This document shows positions 33,282 to 41,487 of a stretch of 64,000 nucleotides of DNA, in pieces. The DNA is from Clostridiales bacterium (lineage in GTDB: Bacteria; Bacillota; Clostridia; Christensenellales; Aristaeellaceae). A model generated the notes under the pieces. The model had not been told where the DNA came from. It worked only from the letters and a program-made list of their open reading frames with translations, and did no database searches. A program made the translations under genes and the position numbers. Within the stretch, counting starts at the first letter, position 1, and each line of letters begins with the position of its first letter. Where the stretch lies: positions 1 through 64,000 of the forward strand of contig SVHD01000001.1 in NCBI GenBank assembly GCA_015056015.1, given 5' to 3'.

Positions 33282-33620
33282 TTGTATACGCAAAAGGATG
33301 CGGATTTTCTGCTGGAATACATTCGGGAACATTATGCCCAGCCCCTGACCACCGATCATCTTTCCCGGCTCCTGCACATCTGCAAAACCCAGCTCTTCGC
33401 CCTCTGCAAGGAATATTTTTCCCAATCGCCGCTGCAATTGGTCATCCGCCGGCGCCTGGAAGTCGCCCGGGAATTGCTCGTCTCCACCGATGATCCCATC
33501 TCCCAGATCGCGCGCTTATCCGGCTTTGGGGACGCCCATTATTTCTGCAAGGCATTCAAGCGCTTTTATCAGCTTTCTCCCACCGCGTATCGTCAATCGC
33601 ATCATCAGCCGCCCATCTGA
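33282..33620 (+). CDS. Stand-alone AraC-type DNA-binding domain protein (112 residues)
   Basis: The frame carries only an AraC DNA-binding domain: YIREHYAQPLTTDHLSRLLH with CKTQLFALCKEYFSQSPLQL (first helix-turn-helix), then ISQIARLSGFGDAHYFCKAF and RFYQLSPTAYRQ (second). I place the start at TTG 33282, which follows GGGAGGGAG; no ATG exists nearby. It lacks any sensing domain, so it may act as a local modulator or competitor of the membrane AraC regulator of the same locus. A terminator follows directly. Confidence 0.75.
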   Translation: MYTQKDADFLLEYIREHYAQPLTTDHLSRLLHICKTQLFALCKEYFSQSPLQLVIRRRLEVARELLVSTDDPISQIARLSGFGDAHYFCKAFKRFYQLSPTAYRQSHHQPPI

Positions 33621-33638
33621 TAACCCCGCCGCTTTCCA

Positions 33639-33660
33639 GACGCATAACGCGTCTTTTTTC
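33639..33660 (+). terminator. Terminator of the sugar-uptake operon
   Basis: AGACGC (33639-33644) pairs with GCGTCT (33650-33655), followed by T5 (33656-33660). Confidence 0.85.
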
Positions 33661-33809
33661 TTGGCTTTACAAGAATTACCGCGCAATTCCTATGATGTAA
33701 CAAATTTCGCCACATTATTTCGTTCATTTTCTTTTCCAACTTGTAAAACACATTTTTTTGTGTATATTTCATTGATTAATTTTCAAAAACGCTTGTATTT
33801 TCAATAGAA

Positions 33810-33842
33810 TTGTAATATATTTAACATGTAAATATATTACAA
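33810..33842. promoter_or_regulatory. Perfect 14-bp AT-rich palindrome upstream of VWA gene
   Basis: TTGTAATATATTTA (33810-33823) is exactly mirrored at 33829-33842 around ACATG. TTACCGGTAA, a second palindrome, lies at 33858-33867. Both are within 95 bases of the wall-protein start and the larger one looks like a dimeric regulator's operator. The stretch 33661-33809 is AT-rich without genes. Confidence 0.65.
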
Positions 33843-33900
33843 CGTGTCTTTTCCGGGTTACCGGTAAATTTAATTGAGTAATTCCCAAGGAGGGAACCCC

Positions 33901-35736
33901 ATGAAGAAAAATCGCCTGCTTATTTTCCTGATGGTCATCCTGCTGATCTGCACCCCTGTATTCAGTGCGCTGGCCGACGCTAATGCGGCGGATAAATCCG
34001 TCACTGCCAATCAGGGCAACAGCCGGAAATACCGGGTCACCGTCACCGTGCCCGGGGAGGACAAGGAAAATCGCCATGACGAAATTCTGATCATGGTGGA
34101 TGGTTCCTATTCCCTGGATAAGGAATGGCCCTATGCCAGGGACGGTATTCTGGAAATCGGCAGCATGGTACTCAATGGCAAGAATAATGTGCGCCTTACC
34201 CTGATGGCTTTCGGCATGGGGCCCAACGTGGTGGCGGAGCATATCGAAACCATGGAACAGCTGGAAGCCCTGCTGGATACCTATCAGGGCAATCTGCTCT
34301 ACGGCCGTTCCTCCACCAATATCGAGGGCGCCTTCATCGGCATCCAGCGCTATCTGGCCACCCATGATGATTCCATGAAGGACGCCATCGTCGTCTTCAT
34401 GACCGATGGCGGCGTGAACCAATACGCCTATCCCAACAAGTGGCTGACGGAAGTGGTCGCCAAGTATAAGAATCATTCCAATCTGGCCGTAGCGCTGTTC
34501 TATGAACTGGCCAATGTTCATGCCGGCGAAGCCACCCTTTCTCCGGATACAAAATCTGTTTTTACGGAAGAAGAGATTGAAGCCATGATGAATGCCGTGC
34601 CCGAAGAGAACCTCACGGCCATTCAGAAAATTATGGAAGAGCCCTATGACGAAACCATCACCAAGGGCAAGAAATGGCTGGAAACCGTTTTCCAGAGTGC
34701 CTATGCCTATAACAACATGAGCGACGAAAACGGCGGCTATTCCATTTGCGATATGGAGCGCGCCATCCTGGATTATCAGGCCTCCATCAACGCTTACATC
34801 GAAAATGCCTTCTACTATATCGCCGGCAGCGGAAATATTTCCGGCGGCGAAACCAATAATCAGAAGCGTGCCATCGACGCCGCCAACGAGCTGGCTACCA
34901 ATGAAGAATATCATCTGAAAAACATGTATCTGGTGCAGTATGCCAACGACGGTCGGGCCGAATGGATGCAGTTCAAGACCGGCACCACCCAGTACAAGGA
35001 AATGCCCGCAAACGTGGAATACGTCAATGCCGGCGCCATCAGCAATCTGGTGGAAACCATCCGGAAGATGCTCTCCGATATTTCCCTCACTCCCTACAAT
35101 AATGTGGCCATCGTGGACTACATGAGCAAGTGGGTGGAATTGCTGCCCGAAACCATCCGCATCCTGGATAAGGATGATCAGGTAGTGGCGGAATATGATG
35201 AAGAGGCCTCTGATCCGGCCAATGACGCCTTCCAGTACAAGTGGCTGGTGGATCCGCCCCTTTGTGATGAATTGCCCCCCGTGGTGGTGGAAAACGTGCC
35301 CGAAAGCGAATATGAACTGGGCGGCGAGGACGTCATCGGCAATGCCAGCGGCGGCATCAAAAAGATCACCTGGAATATCAAGCAGGGCCCCCTCCTCCGC
35401 ATCGATCATTACCGCATGGAATATGATATCCTGGTGGATATCAACGAGCCCGGCTTTGAATACGCCACCTCCTATCCCACCAACGGCAACACCTACGTGA
35501 ATTATACGGACGAAAACAACCTCTTCCAGTCCAATCAGATCCCCGTTCCCAAGGTAAAGATTCTGCTGCCCAAGCCGCCCGCTCCCGCGCCTGTGCCCAC
35601 GCCGGTTCCCACTCCGCCCCCTGCGGAAATCCCCGAAACCGGCGATACGGCCCATCCCGCCTTCTGGCTGGCTGCCATGATTCTTACCGGCGCTGCCCTG
35701 GTGCTGGCGCTGCGCAGAAAAAACGAAAAGAATTAA
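33901..35736 (+). CDS. Secreted VWA-domain protein with [IL]PETG-type sortase signal
   Basis: About 611 residues. A signal peptide (1-28, ending in FSALADA) is followed by a von Willebrand A domain with the metal site D67-G-S69-Y-S71 in LIMVDGSYSLD and FMTDGGVN downstream. Next come about 280 residues of beta-rich sequence, possibly isopeptide-forming. A short Pro-rich stalk (PAPAPVPTPVPTPPP) precedes the wall-sorting signal: IPETG at 577-581, a hydrophobic helix and the basic tail RRKNEKN. This is the layout of a pilus-tip or adhesin-like surface protein. A class B sortase is encoded 2 kb downstream. A large palindrome upstream suggests regulated expression. Confidence 0.88.
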   Translation: MKKNRLLIFLMVILLICTPVFSALADANAADKSVTANQGNSRKYRVTVTVPGEDKENRHDEILIMVDGSYSLDKEWPYARDGILEIGSMVLNGKNNVRLTLMAFGMGPNVVAEHIETMEQLEALLDTYQGNLLYGRSSTNIEGAFIGIQRYLATHDDSMKDAIVVFMTDGGVNQYAYPNKWLTEVVAKYKNHSNLAVALFYELANVHAGEATLSPDTKSVFTEEEIEAMMNAVPEENLTAIQKIMEEPYDETITKGKKWLETVFQSAYAYNNMSDENGGYSICDMERAILDYQASINAYIENAFYYIAGSGNISGGETNNQKRAIDAANELATNEEYHLKNMYLVQYANDGRAEWMQFKTGTTQYKEMPANVEYVNAGAISNLVETIRKMLSDISLTPYNNVAIVDYMSKWVELLPETIRILDKDDQVVAEYDEEASDPANDAFQYKWLVDPPLCDELPPVVVENVPESEYELGGEDVIGNASGGIKKITWNIKQGPLLRIDHYRMEYDILVDINEPGFEYATSYPTNGNTYVNYTDENNLFQSNQIPVPKVKILLPKPPAPAPVPTPVPTPPPAEIPETGDTAHPAFWLAAMILTGAALVLALRRKNEKN

Positions 35737-35750
35737 TCATTGGGAATGAT

Positions 35751-35812
35751 GCGGGAGGAGGCTTTTGAGTCAAAAGCCCCCTCCCGTACCCACCCGAAAA
35801 CCTGCTCTGGAT
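35751..35812 (-). repeat. Hairpin repeat copy I (with flank)
   Basis: Arms 35752-35768 and 35770-35786 (CGGGAGGAGGCTTTTGA and complement, one mismatch), then flank CCCACCCGAAAACCTG and CTGGATT. It starts 15 bases after the VWA gene's stop and faces copy J. Further inward, ATGCCAGTGAAGCAAAG (35840-35856) matches the inner repeat region of copy O. Confidence 0.8.
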
Positions 35813-35873
35813 TCTTCTTGTGAGCACAGAAGCCACTTGAATGCCAGTGAAGCAAAGAAAACTGCTGAAAATG

Positions 35874-35920
35874 AAAAAACGCCGGAGAAAAAGGATGGCT
35901 TTCTCTCATGGCGTTTTTTT
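35874..35920. terminator. Hairpin with A- and T-runs inside repeat unit I/J
   Basis: AACGCC (35878-35883) pairs with GGCGTT (35910-35915), with an inner GAGAAA/TTTCTC stem, flanked by AAAAAA and TTTTTTT. It could terminate in both directions. The remaining bases to about 36050 contain nothing recognisable. Confidence 0.65.
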
Positions 35921-36051
35921 GTTTTATTTCCCCTGTGGCAAAACACATTTCGATTTCCCAGTTGTTTACGAAAATAGTCCTCTATCAGCCTGTTTGCATC
36001 GCCCATTCACCGGGAATCATGCTGATAAAAGGGAAAAGGATATATCCGGAA

Positions 36052-36107
36052 TGGCTTTCTTGACAGGGTTGTAGCGGAACCGTTCTTTGGCCGCAAAGAA
36101 TGGTTCA
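36052..36107 (+). repeat. Hairpin repeat copy J (degenerate, with flank)
   Basis: Flank ATGGCTTTCTTGACAGGG (36053-36070), then arms 36076-36089 and 36094-36106 (GGAACCGTTCTTTG with CAAAGAATGGTTC). The outer GC-clamp has decayed. It lies 25 bases after the MATE gene's stop. Confidence 0.75.
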
Positions 36108-36131
36108 CCCCACAATATCCCCCCCAAGACT

Positions 36132-37535
36132 TCACGCCTTATCGCCGACGATATTATGAATCCAGACGCCTTTTTTCACCAGAATCATGCCGGCAATGCA
36201 TTTAATGATATCCACATACTGGCAGATAGCAAAGATCAGCAGAATATGCCAGTCGGTCACGCCGGTAAGGATCTTGGCCAGCGGCACGGAAAGCACCCAG
36301 AGATACACACTGTCAAAAAGGAAGGTAATCCAGGTCTTTCCGCCGGAGCGGAGGGTGAAATACGAGGAATGGATGCCGGCATGAATCGGCGCGCCAATGG
36401 CGGTAATAATCAGCATGCCGGCAGCCAGGGCGCGCACCTCCTGAGAGGTATTATACAGCATGGGGAACAGGCCGGAGAAGACCGCCATCAGCACGCCCAT
36501 ACCGGCAGCCAGGGTCATGGAAAAGGCCATAATCCGGCGCACGGATTGCCGGGCCTTATCAAATTGATTGGCGCCCAATTGCTGCCCCACCACGATGGAA
36601 AGGGAAACGCCCATGGCCATCCAGACCACATTGAGCAGATTGGAAACGGTGGAGGTGATATTCTGGGCGGCCACGACCGCCAGGCCGCGGGTAGAATAGC
36701 TTTGATTCAGCATGGCGATACCGGTGGACCAGAGAAATTCATTGACCAGCAGCGGCATGCCCTTGGTGATAATCTGCCGGGTCAGGGCGGCAGGCACCCG
36801 CAGGGAACGATAAATCCCGGCGGCAAAGCATGCCCGGTCGGTATGCCGATGGGTCCAGCCCACAATAATTGCGCATTCCACATAGCGGGAAAGCACGGTG
36901 GCGGCGGCGGCGCCCTCAACGCCCATAGCAGGCGCGCCCAGATGACCGAAGATCAGAATATAATTGAAAACCAGATTCACCACAATGGCCACAATGCCCG
37001 CCTTCATGGGCAGCAAGGTTTCGCCAATTTCACGCAGGGTAGAGGCATAGGATTGCTGAATCACGAAGGGCAAAAGCCCCAGCAGCATGATATGCAGATA
37101 TTTCTGGCCAAATTCGGCTGTGGCCTGAATATCGCCGGTTTCGCCGCCCTCATGCAGATACATGCCAATCAGCGGCTTCTGAAAAATGCAAAGGATGGCT
37201 ACGCCCAGCAGCAAAAGAAGCCCGGATAGCCAGATTTTGAAGCGGAAGGTATCCGCCACGCCCTTGTGATCTTTTTTGCCAAAGAATTGCGCAGTAAAGA
37301 TCCCCGCCCCGGCAAGGCCGCCGAAAACGCAGAGATTGAAGATGAAAAGCAGCTGATTCACAATGGAAACACCGCTCATCTGTTCGGTACCCACAGCGCC
37401 AACCATAATATTATCCAGCAGAGATACCAGATTGGTCAGCCCGTTTTGCAGCATGATGGGAACGGCAATGCCCATCAGCGAACGATAAAATGCCTTATCG
37501 CCAATAAAAGGAGAAATGCGCTGCCTGATCGTCAT
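36132..37535 (-). CDS. MATE-family multidrug/organic-cation exporter
   Basis: About 467 residues with twelve membrane helices. MATE landmarks are GIAVPIMLQNGLTNLVSLLD near the start, the matching MGVSLSIVVGQQLGANQFDK in the second half, and FNLCVFGGLAGAGIFTAQFF. I choose ATG 37535 (AAGGATGG upstream) because the preceding in-frame stretch is non-membrane and lacks a ribosome site. It exports drugs or metabolites in exchange for sodium or protons. It is divergent from the sortase gene. Confidence 0.93.
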   Translation of the reverse strand: MTIRQRISPFIGDKAFYRSLMGIAVPIMLQNGLTNLVSLLDNIMVGAVGTEQMSGVSIVNQLLFIFNLCVFGGLAGAGIFTAQFFGKKDHKGVADTFRFKIWLSGLLLLLGVAILCIFQKPLIGMYLHEGGETGDIQATAEFGQKYLHIMLLGLLPFVIQQSYASTLREIGETLLPMKAGIVAIVVNLVFNYILIFGHLGAPAMGVEGAAAATVLSRYVECAIIVGWTHRHTDRACFAAGIYRSLRVPAALTRQIITKGMPLLVNEFLWSTGIAMLNQSYSTRGLAVVAAQNITSTVSNLLNVVWMAMGVSLSIVVGQQLGANQFDKARQSVRRIMAFSMTLAAGMGVLMAVFSGLFPMLYNTSQEVRALAAGMLIITAIGAPIHAGIHSSYFTLRSGGKTWITFLFDSVYLWVLSVPLAKILTGVTDWHILLIFAICQYVDIIKCIAGMILVKKGVWIHNIVGDKA

Positions 37536-37744
37536 AAAAAAACCATCCTTCACTAAAGTGCTGATGCATCTTCTATGATACATCATCTTGCCCGGAAAAG
37601 ATAGCAAAAAATCAAAATTTCTCCATTTTTCCCAGTCATTTCTGTCGATTTTCAAAGAAGGCTTTTGGTTGACAGCATCGATCAGGAATGCTATTATTAA
37701 ATGAATGATTTCATGTATGAAACTCGAAAAGGAAGGATGCAATC

Positions 37745-38728
37745 ATGGGTCGGCGGCAGCAGCGGATCTATCATGACGGGCATAAACCGCGCCGGAAAAT
37801 CAAATGGCGCAATGTGCTCTTATTGGTGTTATCCGTGATTTTTATTGTGTCGCTGATCCGGGTCATTTCCTATGGGGCGGATTATATTTCCGCCAAGCGG
37901 GCGGAAAAGGAATTGCGGGAAATCTACTATGCGGAGCTGGAAACTCCCGCCCCCACCACTGCGCCCACCCTGGCGCCAACGGCAACGCCTGCCCCCTCTT
38001 CCACCCCTGCGCCCACGGTTCCGCCCCTTTCCATGCCCACCCAGGCGCCGCAGCAGGAATGGACCGGGCAATTGCCCGCCATCAAATATCCCACGAACCC
38101 CCGCGCTCAGGTCAGCAGCCGATTCCAGAAAATTCAGCGGCAGAATCAGGATATCATCGGCTGGCTTTCCATTCCGGGCCTGATCGATCAGGCCGTGGTG
38201 CAGCGGGATAACAGCTATTACCTGCGTCGGGATTACCGGGGCTATCATAACTCCAACGGCGCCATCTTTCTGGATGAAAACTGCAATCTGAGCACCCGGC
38301 CCTACACCCTGATGCTCTATGGCCATAATATGAAAACCGGCGCCATGTTTGGCTGCCTGCGGAATTACGAAAGCCTGTATTTCTATCAGCAGAATCCCTT
38401 CATTAACTTTGATACTGCCTATGAGGACGGGAAATACGTCATTTTTGCGGTGGCCACCGTAAGCATCGAGCAGTATGACCGGCAATTCATTCATTTCGCC
38501 AAGCTCAATACCGATTGGGCCGCCTGGCGGCAGGAGGAATTGGATGCGCTGCTCAAGCAATCCATTTTCACCAGCCGGTTGGATGTGCGGCCCGATGATC
38601 AGCTCCTGCTGCTGGTTACCTGCGTGGATGATGATACAGAGCGGAGGGTGGTGGCGGCCCGCCGCATCCGGGAGGGAGAATCCGCCTACGAATTGCAATC
38701 CCTGATCAATAAAGCGAAATTAAAATAA
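37745..38728 (+). CDS. Class B sortase
   Basis: A 327-residue sortase with a basic N-terminus, one membrane anchor (VLLLVLSVIFIVSLIRVISY, about 20-40), and a Pro/Thr-rich linker (about 65-105) that projects the catalytic domain. The active-site residues are H194 in LYGHNMKTGAMFG, C293 in LLVTCVDD and an arginine in ERRVVAARR. The region YFYQQNPFINFDT before the active site fits class B enzymes. Its probable client in the window is the IPETG-bearing VWA protein, although that motif is closer to class A/D-type signals, so pairing is inferred. AAGGAAGG precedes the ATG. Confidence 0.92.
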   Translation: MGRRQQRIYHDGHKPRRKIKWRNVLLLVLSVIFIVSLIRVISYGADYISAKRAEKELREIYYAELETPAPTTAPTLAPTATPAPSSTPAPTVPPLSMPTQAPQQEWTGQLPAIKYPTNPRAQVSSRFQKIQRQNQDIIGWLSIPGLIDQAVVQRDNSYYLRRDYRGYHNSNGAIFLDENCNLSTRPYTLMLYGHNMKTGAMFGCLRNYESLYFYQQNPFINFDTAYEDGKYVIFAVATVSIEQYDRQFIHFAKLNTDWAAWRQEELDALLKQSIFTSRLDVRPDDQLLLLVTCVDDDTERRVVAARRIREGESAYELQSLINKAKLK

Positions 38729-38742
38729 TTCCAAAATTCAAC

Positions 38743-38773
38743 GGGGGAAACCATTTTTCCAATGGTTTCCCCC
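38743..38773. repeat. Hairpin repeat copy K (core stem only)
   Basis: GGGGGAAACCATT (38743-38755) pairs perfectly with 38761-38773 across TTTCC. The sequence equals the outer stem of copies C and F, but the inner stem and flank are missing. It lies 15 bases after the sortase stop and likely terminates it. Confidence 0.7.
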
Positions 38774-38803
38774 ATATTATTACAGCCGGTTCACATCACC
38801 CAA

Positions 38804-41113
38804 TTACTCCGGCTGAATCAGGCGAACGCCGCGCTTGGCCACATAGGCGGCATCCAGATAATATTCTGCGCCGGCGAAGGCATTATTTTCGATAAAATAG
38901 CGCAGCCCCGGAATCTGGGCAAGATCGGTAACGGCCTGCCAGGCGCCGTTTTCATCCTGGATATAGATAGAGCTGTTTTTGATGCGTTCCAGGGTTGCAG
39001 ACGGTGCAGAATCGATGATCCGGAATTTGCTGCCATCCTCACTGATTCCCGCCACCATGGCGATATGCCCGTTAACCACTGCGAAAGAAAATACCGCCCC
39101 CTGCTCCATCTTTTTCCGGATTTCGGCAAGGTTTTCATACAGCTCATAGCGGGTTTTAAAGCCCAGATTATCCCCGGCGCGGCCCACCAGCGCGCTATTC
39201 ATGGTGCCGCCTTCCAGCAGGCAGGAAGCGTAGGTATCCGCCAGCTTCTGGGGCAGGATTTCCTCCCCTTCATAGCCCAGCAGCTGCAGGGCATGGGACA
39301 GGGCAAAAATGGCACAGCCGGAATGCTCCAGGGTGCTGTGACGATAGGGCTGATCCTTCCAATAGCCATCGGACTGGCTGTAGAGAATCAATTCCTTTTC
39401 TGCCGCATCAGCATACAGAACGGGAATGGTCTGCTGCCCGATGCGCAGGAAGGAGGGCAGCGCATCGGCGGAAAGAGAAAGGCTCCAGTCCGCATAGCGG
39501 CCCCATTCCCCTTCCGTTACGCAGCGGTCAATCAGCGCGCTTTCCGCCTGATACACCGCAAGGGTATTCCCCGTTTCATCCAGGGCCTCCACCGCCTGGG
39601 CAGCCGCGGTCACCCGGAAGGAAAGCAGATTTTCATCCCCATCAAGAATCAGCCGGGCGCTTTCCGGACCAAAGGCGGCATTTTCCGGCGTTACGGCAAG
39701 CATGGCGCATTGCTTCTGCTCCATGCCAAATTCATTGGCAGCCGAAAAAAGAATGGCCTGTTCTCCGCTGCCCATCAGCGGAATTTCTACCAGGAAGAAA
39801 AGCGTGCCATCCGGCAGGCTTTCCCCGGCCGAACGCTCATATACCAGATTTTCTTCCCATGCCGCGCAGGAGATCACCAGTTCATCCAGATTTCCCGAGG
39901 TAATCACCCGGGCGGGAATCACATCCTGATAGGCAATGCCATGATCCCGCTCCATGGCCACCTGCAGCACGGACGCCCCCTTGGAAACGCCGGGCTGAAG
40001 CAGATGGATATACGCCCGATAATTGCCGCAGGAAAGGGTAATCATCCCCTCCCGGGCCTCTTCCCCGTCATTTTCCTCCGCAATCAGATGCAAAATACCA
40101 TCGCCCGTTTTCAGGGAAATAAAATCCTGATCTGTTTCGGCCTGCCAATCGCCGGTGGCCGCGATATCAAAAATTCTTTCGCCGGCGGCGTCTGCCCATA
40201 CGGCGCTATCCTGGCCGTTAATCCAGATATGATCCGTAACCGGCGAAAAGGAGATTTCATCCTCCCCTGCCAGCCCGGCAGACTGAGTGATGCGGAAAGA
40301 AACCGCATGCTCCCCGGCAAAAATGCGGATTTCTCCGGTGCGTTTTTCCCCGTCACAGGGCGCGGCTACGATGGTCAAAGGATCGCCGCTGGCCCCGCAA
40401 TGCTGTGAAAGGGTCAGAAAATCCGCATCGGTTTCGGCCATCCAGACCCCGGGCGCATGGACGAAATAGGTCTTGCTGCCGCCCTGGGCATAGAAAAGCC
40501 GATCCGCACCGGAAAGGCTGATGCCCTCCCCTTCTTCCACCTGCGCGGTGGCCGAGGCGGATGCCTGATTGCCCTCCGCATCCGTCACCTCTACCTCCAC
40601 CCGGATTTCCCCGGCCTGCCCGGGTGTATATGAAAAATAGGGTTCTTCGCTTTCCTGCCGGATGATCTTTTCATTGCCCAGCCATACGGAATAAACGTAT
40701 TGACAGCTGCCCACACCGCCGTTTACCTGCGCGGTAAAGAGCAGCGGTTCGCCTGCGCGAACGCTTTCCTGATCGCAGGAGAGGCTGCACTCCGGCACGC
40801 TTACCACCTGAAAAACGCCTTCCGTTTCTTCCGTCTGCCCGTTTGCATCCCGGGCGATCACATGCAGGGTATATTCCCCCGCCTCCCGGGGCAGATAAGA
40901 GCCAAAGGCGTAGGGCGTTTCCACCCCGGTGAATAATTCCTTGCCATTCCGGAAAAGGGAATATTGATAGGTATAGCTCCCATCGGCCTGGATTTCAAAA
41001 TCCACAATGCCGCCCAGGGATACCTGATCCGCCGCAAATTCCAGAATCATCTCGCCCTGCGCCGTCAGCGGCAGCAGCATGAGCAGTACCAACACCAATA
41101 ACCATTTTTTCAT
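38804..41113 (-). CDS. Secreted multi-domain protein with C39-like cysteine peptidase domain
   Basis: About 769 residues. A signal peptide (MKKWLLVLVLLMLLPLTAQG) is followed by several Ig-like/BACON-type beta-sandwiches; the BACON pattern ATGDWQAETDQDFISL and similar PGVWMAETDADFLTLS recur. The C-terminal peptidase_C39-like domain has a candidate nucleophile C600 (HSGCAIFALSH) and H683 (VVNGHIAMVAG), with IIDSAP as possible third position. I use ATG 41113 rather than the adjacent TTG. It is probably an extracellular protease or amidase acting on wall peptide or host protein; no wall-anchor signal is seen. The gene stands alone between repeat copies K and L. Confidence 0.8.
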   Translation of the reverse strand: MKKWLLVLVLLMLLPLTAQGEMILEFAADQVSLGGIVDFEIQADGSYTYQYSLFRNGKELFTGVETPYAFGSYLPREAGEYTLHVIARDANGQTEETEGVFQVVSVPECSLSCDQESVRAGEPLLFTAQVNGGVGSCQYVYSVWLGNEKIIRQESEEPYFSYTPGQAGEIRVEVEVTDAEGNQASASATAQVEEGEGISLSGADRLFYAQGGSKTYFVHAPGVWMAETDADFLTLSQHCGASGDPLTIVAAPCDGEKRTGEIRIFAGEHAVSFRITQSAGLAGEDEISFSPVTDHIWINGQDSAVWADAAGERIFDIAATGDWQAETDQDFISLKTGDGILHLIAEENDGEEAREGMITLSCGNYRAYIHLLQPGVSKGASVLQVAMERDHGIAYQDVIPARVITSGNLDELVISCAAWEENLVYERSAGESLPDGTLFFLVEIPLMGSGEQAILFSAANEFGMEQKQCAMLAVTPENAAFGPESARLILDGDENLLSFRVTAAAQAVEALDETGNTLAVYQAESALIDRCVTEGEWGRYADWSLSLSADALPSFLRIGQQTIPVLYADAAEKELILYSQSDGYWKDQPYRHSTLEHSGCAIFALSHALQLLGYEGEEILPQKLADTYASCLLEGGTMNSALVGRAGDNLGFKTRYELYENLAEIRKKMEQGAVFSFAVVNGHIAMVAGISEDGSKFRIIDSAPSATLERIKNSSIYIQDENGAWQAVTDLAQIPGLRYFIENNAFAGAEYYLDAAYVAKRGVRLIQPE

Positions 41114-41234
41114 CAAAAACCGGCCCCTTTGCGTCCGATTGAATTCGCCTTTCTATTATATCAGATTTTTCGGAAAATCCTACATAAAATCTGCGTTTTT
41201 ACAAAGTTTCCCATGAAGGGAGAAGGGAAATAAT

Positions 41235-41310
41235 GCGGGAGGAATATTCTTTGTGATCAAAGAATACCCCTCCCGCGCCCTCCCCAAGAAAACCGTACTG
41301 GATATTACTG
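41235..41310 (-). repeat. Hairpin repeat copy L (with flank)
   Basis: Arms GCGGGAGGAATATTCTTTG (41235-41253) and CAAAGAATACCCCTCCCGC (41258-41276), with an internal AA/CC mismatch, then flank GCCCTCCCCAAGAAAACC (41277-41294) and CTGGATATT. Farther in, CGTGCCAGTGAAACGATA (41333-41350) matches the inner terminal repeat of copy O. Confidence 0.85.
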
Positions 41311-41401
41311 ATCGCCGCCGAATCAACCAGCGTGCCAGTGAAACGATAGGAAACGTTATGGAGCTTATTCAGCCCCCGAGCCAGAGCAACGAAAAAATAA
41401 T

Positions 41402-41444
41402 GCGGGAGGAATATTCTTTGTGACCAAAGAATGGTTCCCCCCAC
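41402..41444. repeat. Hairpin repeat copy M (chimeric)
   Basis: The left half, with its outer bases AATAAT, is identical to copy L's left half (41402-41420). The right half, CAAAGAATGGTTCCCCCC (41425-41442), belongs to the C/F/H stem class, so the outer stem no longer pairs well. It lacks the CTTTCTTGG flank. It lies about 45 bases after the DegV stop. Confidence 0.75.
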
Positions 41445-41487
41445 ATTCACGCTTTCCTTGTATAGCTAACCACCAAATCCCAACAGA

